From NCBI RefSeq assembly GCF_013204885.1, contig NZ_JABMKX010000004.1, positions 62,001 through 126,000 of the forward strand: a DNA stretch of 64,000 nt, in the 5' to 3' direction. Both the position numbers and the translations under genes were made by a program. Shown piece after piece: positions 61,650 to 64,000 of the stretch. The notes under the pieces are model-generated. The model was not told the origin of the DNA and searched no databases. It saw nothing but the letters and a program-made list of their open reading frames with translations. Position 1 is the stretch's first letter. Every line of letters begins with the position of its first letter. Source of the stretch: Paenibacillus tritici. Lineage in GTDB: Bacteria; Bacillota; Bacilli; Paenibacillales; Paenibacillaceae.

Positions 61650-62603
61650 GTGGATTATACGATAAATCAGAAAGCAAAAGACGCTCTGAACCGCCTTGCG
61701 GCTATGCCCGGCATGTCTGCGGTCAAAGATCAGGTGGATCAAATGGTTCAGCTCAAAAGAGTATCTGACCTGCGCAAGCAAAATCGGCTAAAGACGGAGC
61801 CACAAACCAACCACATGATCTTTACAGGTAATCCGGGAACGGGCAAAACGACAGCGGCCCGCCTGATCGGGGAGGCATTTGCTGAAATTGGATTGCTGAA
61901 GCGTTCAGGCAACGAGGTACCGTTTGTGGAGGTAAGTAATTCAGACATTGCTCGTCCCCATGTCGGAGAATCAGAAAAAATGATCGTGACTAAGTTTAAG
62001 CAGGCAAAAGGCGGGATTTTGTTCATAGATGAAGCCTATTCGCTGATGGGTAAGGGCGACCACGCTACAGATATGAAGGTTATATCTGCGATTGTTCAAT
62101 TGACAGAAAATATGCGTGATGAAGTCGTAGTTATCGCCGCCGGTTACCAGAAGGACATGGCCAAGTTTATGGCTTTTAATAGTGGCTTGGCTTCTCGGTT
62201 CCCGACTACCATCCATTTCCCGGATTATGCTGTGCCGGAGCTGGTGCTGATCGCCCAGAAGATGCTCCTGGAGCAGGAGTACCAAGCGGCGCCAGATTAT
62301 CTGGACGCCCTGGCCAGCGTGATGTGGATCGAGCGGAGTCGTCCAAACTTCGGCAATGCCCGCACAGTGCGCAACCATGTCGAGCGCTCAATCCGGCAGC
62401 AGGCGGTTCGGGTTTCACAGATGACCCGGCCATCGCGTAAAGATTTAGCGCTGATCACGGCGGCAGACTTAGTTCACTCCGTTCAGGATGTGAAAAATTC
62501 AGAAAAGGAATTACTTCAAGAAACGATTAAGGCGGCCCAGACTCGGCTGTTTGAGCTGGACATGCAAAGTATCCTAAAGCGAAGCCCACAAGAGAGGGTG
62601 TGA
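61650..62603 (+). CDS. AAA+ ATPase (CbbX/SpoVK-like)
   Basis: A 317-aa AAA+ protein. Walker A FTGNPGTGKTTAARL, Walker B ILFIDEAYSLM, sensor/Arg-finger region SGLASRFPTTIHF. It resembles CbbX and SpoVK AAA remodelers and probably loads or remodels replication proteins of the phage. The GTG at 61650 has AAGGA 11 nt upstream; TTG 61641 would place that site too close. Its stop lies close to the next start. Confidence 0.88.
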   Translation: MDYTINQKAKDALNRLAAMPGMSAVKDQVDQMVQLKRVSDLRKQNRLKTEPQTNHMIFTGNPGTGKTTAARLIGEAFAEIGLLKRSGNEVPFVEVSNSDIARPHVGESEKMIVTKFKQAKGGILFIDEAYSLMGKGDHATDMKVISAIVQLTENMRDEVVVIAAGYQKDMAKFMAFNSGLASRFPTTIHFPDYAVPELVLIAQKMLLEQEYQAAPDYLDALASVMWIERSRPNFGNARTVRNHVERSIRQQAVRVSQMTRPSRKDLALITAADLVHSVQDVKNSEKELLQETIKAAQTRLFELDMQSILKRSPQERV

Positions 62604-62608
62604 TCCTT

Positions 62609-63016
62609 ATGAAAACGCCGCAGCAGGTGGCGGCCGAACTGGTGGGCCGCCTTAAGCGGGAAGGCTTTATTGTTCAGCGCTATGACAGCATGACCACCAC
62701 CAGCATTTATCTGAAGCTGGACTATGGCGTGGCTAACAGCATCCGGATCGGGGACCACAAGGGCAAGAAACAATACAAGTACCGGTATAACGTAGACATC
62801 GGCCGGAAGCAGATAAACCGTCACAGCACGGGCGAGGGGTGGCCCCGCTGGTATTACCCGGAGACAGAGCTGGAGGCGCTGGTGCGAGATGTGCTGAAAG
62901 AGCGCTCCCGGATTAAAGCGAAGCATGGTCCAGATTCCTATTGGGCCCTGATGGCAGCCAAACAGTTCGAGAATCACGGCAGTAAGGGCTTCTGGAGCAG
63001 TGCGAGATTAGTGTAA
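62609..63016 (+). CDS. Hypothetical phage protein, 135 aa
   Basis: Begins MKTPQQVAAELVGRLKREGF and contains a Tyr/Lys-rich segment KGKKQYKYRYNVDIG. Basic and soluble, possibly nucleic-acid binding. ATG 62609 with GAGGGTG 6 nt upstream. No family recognised. Confidence 0.75.
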   Translation: MKTPQQVAAELVGRLKREGFIVQRYDSMTTTSIYLKLDYGVANSIRIGDHKGKKQYKYRYNVDIGRKQINRHSTGEGWPRWYYPETELEALVRDVLKERSRIKAKHGPDSYWALMAAKQFENHGSKGFWSSARLV

Positions 63017-63029
63017 GGAGGTAAGGGCT

Positions 63030-63212
63030 ATGATCATTCCCTACAGGATGAATTTGGGATCAGACGAGGGCGACGCGGAAATTGAAGATTCGGAGCTGAT
63101 AGGCCTCACAGAAGAAGAGATTAAGGAAAGAATTTACCAGGCGATTTGGGAAGATGCGAAACAATACTTGGACGCGTGGCCAGTCAAAGAAGCTGATTCC
63201 GATGAGACCTGA
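63030..63212 (+). CDS. Small acidic phage protein, 60 aa
   Basis: Begins MIIPYRMNLGSDEGDAEIED; strongly acidic, with no cysteines or membrane segment. Excellent ribosome site AAGGAGG. Acidic small early proteins of phages can mimic DNA, but there is no further support. Confidence 0.75.
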   Translation: MIIPYRMNLGSDEGDAEIEDSELIGLTEEEIKERIYQAIWEDAKQYLDAWPVKEADSDET

Positions 63213-63384
63213 CCCCTTCTTCCAAGATGTTCCCTGGGACATTATTACGAATGAGAGCGGCGAGGTGCTGGGAGAAGTTTTTATTCTTCTGCCGGTACGG
63301 CCGCCAAGGAGGCGACAATGCAAATGGGGTACGACTTCTACATTACGCCCGAAGAATATGCCCGCGCCGCAGCCAATGGAATAA
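63202..63384 (+). CDS. Possible small phage protein, 60 aa
   Basis: Begins MRPDPFFQDVPWDIITNESG; overlaps the stop of the acidic gene (ATGAGACCTGA) and the start of the next gene. No strong ribosome site. The first 30 residues look protein-like, the last part is read in another frame of the following gene, so the real extent is uncertain. Confidence 0.4.
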   Translation: MRPDPFFQDVPWDIITNESGEVLGEVFILLPVRPPRRRQCKWGTTSTLRPKNMPAPQPME

Positions 63385-63839
63385 AGGCCAATACCTTAGA
63401 GGTGCGTGTACGCTGTCTGGGCTGGGACAAAGAGCGGGCCATGACTACGCCGCCGCGTCGGGTATCCGATCATTCTGCCTGGCACGCACTGGCTGAAAGT
63501 AATGGTATTTCAAAACATCTGTTCCGTGTACGAGTCAATCGGAACGGATGGAGCCCAGAGCGCGCGGCCACGGAGCCGCTTACTACTAAAGACCGACGGC
63601 GTGAGCTTGTCCTGCAGGCAAAAAGCTATCAATTAAAATACCCGCCGGAGGTTTTGGCCCGTGCTGCAGCTAATGGGGTACGGCCGGACACTTTTTATGC
63701 GCGGATTCATCGGGGCTGGGACGTAGATCGGGCAGCGGATACCCCGCTAATCTCTCCGGAGCAAAAGGGGCGGAATCGGGTTCAATGGCTGCGGGAACGT
63801 GGACTTGATCCAAGTGCCTCAGTATTTCAGAAGCGATGA
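63318..63839 (+). CDS. Phage protein with three helix-turn-helix-like repeats
   Basis: A 173-aa protein with three tandem ~45-residue units: AANGIKANTLEVRVRCLGWD, SNGISKHLFRVRVNRNGW and AANGVRPDTFYARIHRGWD, each followed by .ERAATTP-like ends (KERAMTTP, PERAATEP, VDRAADTP). The pattern of NGI...RV...GWD.ERA is that of phage HTH repeats that bind DNA. Ribosome site AAGGAGGCG before ATG. Exact role unknown. Confidence 0.8.
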   Translation: MQMGYDFYITPEEYARAAANGIKANTLEVRVRCLGWDKERAMTTPPRRVSDHSAWHALAESNGISKHLFRVRVNRNGWSPERAATEPLTTKDRRRELVLQAKSYQLKYPPEVLARAAANGVRPDTFYARIHRGWDVDRAADTPLISPEQKGRNRVQWLRERGLDPSASVFQKR

Positions 63840-63872
63840 GCCATTGACGCAAACTATGAAGGAGTGGTTTTT

Positions 63873-64000
63873 ATGAATAACGATATAGATCCTTGGGAAA
63901 TGGATTCTTTATGGCTAATGATGGAGTATAAGCGATTAGTAATACTTGAATCCAATGGAGAAACAAATGCAGATGCTCCTTATGATGCTGATCAGTTGGA
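63873..64000 (+). CDS. Hypothetical phage protein (partial, cut by the right edge)
   Basis: Starts MNNDIDPWEMDSLWLMMEY with AAGGAGTGG about 8 nt upstream, and remains open to the edge (42 codons). Acidic; function unknown. Confidence 0.65.
   Translation, partial: MNNDIDPWEMDSLWLMMEYKRLVILESNGETNADAPYDADQL

Larger units (their letters stand above)
52339..64000. mobile_element. Prophage or phage-like integrative element (left part; right end off window)
   Basis: From the tRNA-Gly 3' end onward: an integrase reading toward the tRNA, a lysogeny switch (S24 repressor, divergent cro-like gene), overlapping small early genes, then a replication module with DUF2800, DUF2815, DNA polymerase and AAA+ ATPase genes. 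No structural genes are visible before the edge. Two copies of TTCATGGGGCA at 52419-52441 next to the integrase end may be arm-type sites or an accident. Confidence 0.9.

Overview
The window is a piece of a Firmicutes chromosome, most probably Paenibacillus. The evidence is a moderately GC-rich sequence with strong AGGAGG-type ribosome binding sites, GerA-type spore germination genes, a T-box ahead of ilvB, the infC-rpmI-rplT operon with an L20-type leader, and PerR-, Fur- and LexA-like operator sites of the Bacillus type. The genus is an inference; no rRNA is present to confirm it.

Layout. 0-2.2 kb: GerAB (cut by the left edge) and GerAA spore germination receptor subunits. 2.4-6.2 kb: recQ and a B12-binding radical SAM protein. 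6.2-8.7 kb: a histidine phosphatase and a P-loop protein, with three different short-repeat families between and after them. 8.7-12.5 kb (minus strand): lipase-like hydrolase, manA and the tRNA-modification pair mnmM-ytqA. 12.7-18.4 kb: a 60-aa orphan, trmB, a PAP2 phosphatase, a glycosyltransferase, the translation operon infC-rpmI-rplT (infC starts at AUU) and a thioesterase. 18.7-23.5 kb: a BmpA/NupNOPQ-type nucleoside ABC importer. 24.6-30.2 kb: a leucine-type T-box (specifier CUC) followed by ilvB-ilvN-ilvC-leuA. 30.6-40.1 kb: a cell-envelope segment (1329-aa LPXTG protein with a PVPT stalk, a BTAD response regulator, an ECF sigma/anti-sigma pair with two membrane proteins, an aldo/keto reductase) that separates leuA from leuB. 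40.3-52.2 kb: leuB, ahpC behind a perfect PerR box, a PAS histidine kinase, an M17 aminopeptidase, the feoA-feoB-Cys-rich iron module behind a Fur-like box, a DRE-TIM aldolase-like protein and a MASE3-GGDEF-EAL protein.

52.3 kb to the right edge: a prophage or related integrative element inserted at the 3' end of an intact tRNA-Gly(TCC). It shows an integrase, a new 49-aa ORF with a LexA-like box, a self-cleaving S24 repressor with a co-transcribed unknown gene, a cro-like gene, a tightly overlapping string of small early genes (several zinc ribbons and an AbrB-like regulator), then a replication module: a Q/P-rich protein, a DUF2800 Cas4-like nuclease, a DUF2815 protein with a long Y-G-Q-P tail, a family A DNA polymerase and an AAA+ ATPase. 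Structural genes and the right attachment site lie outside the window.

The least explained items are the two phage proteins with matching YGQ low-complexity regions flanking the nuclease, the AbrB/zinc-ribbon early genes, the unknown gene co-expressed with the repressor, the LexA-like site before the integrase, and the hairpin-forming 52-bp repeats with compensatory changes at 8.2 kb.
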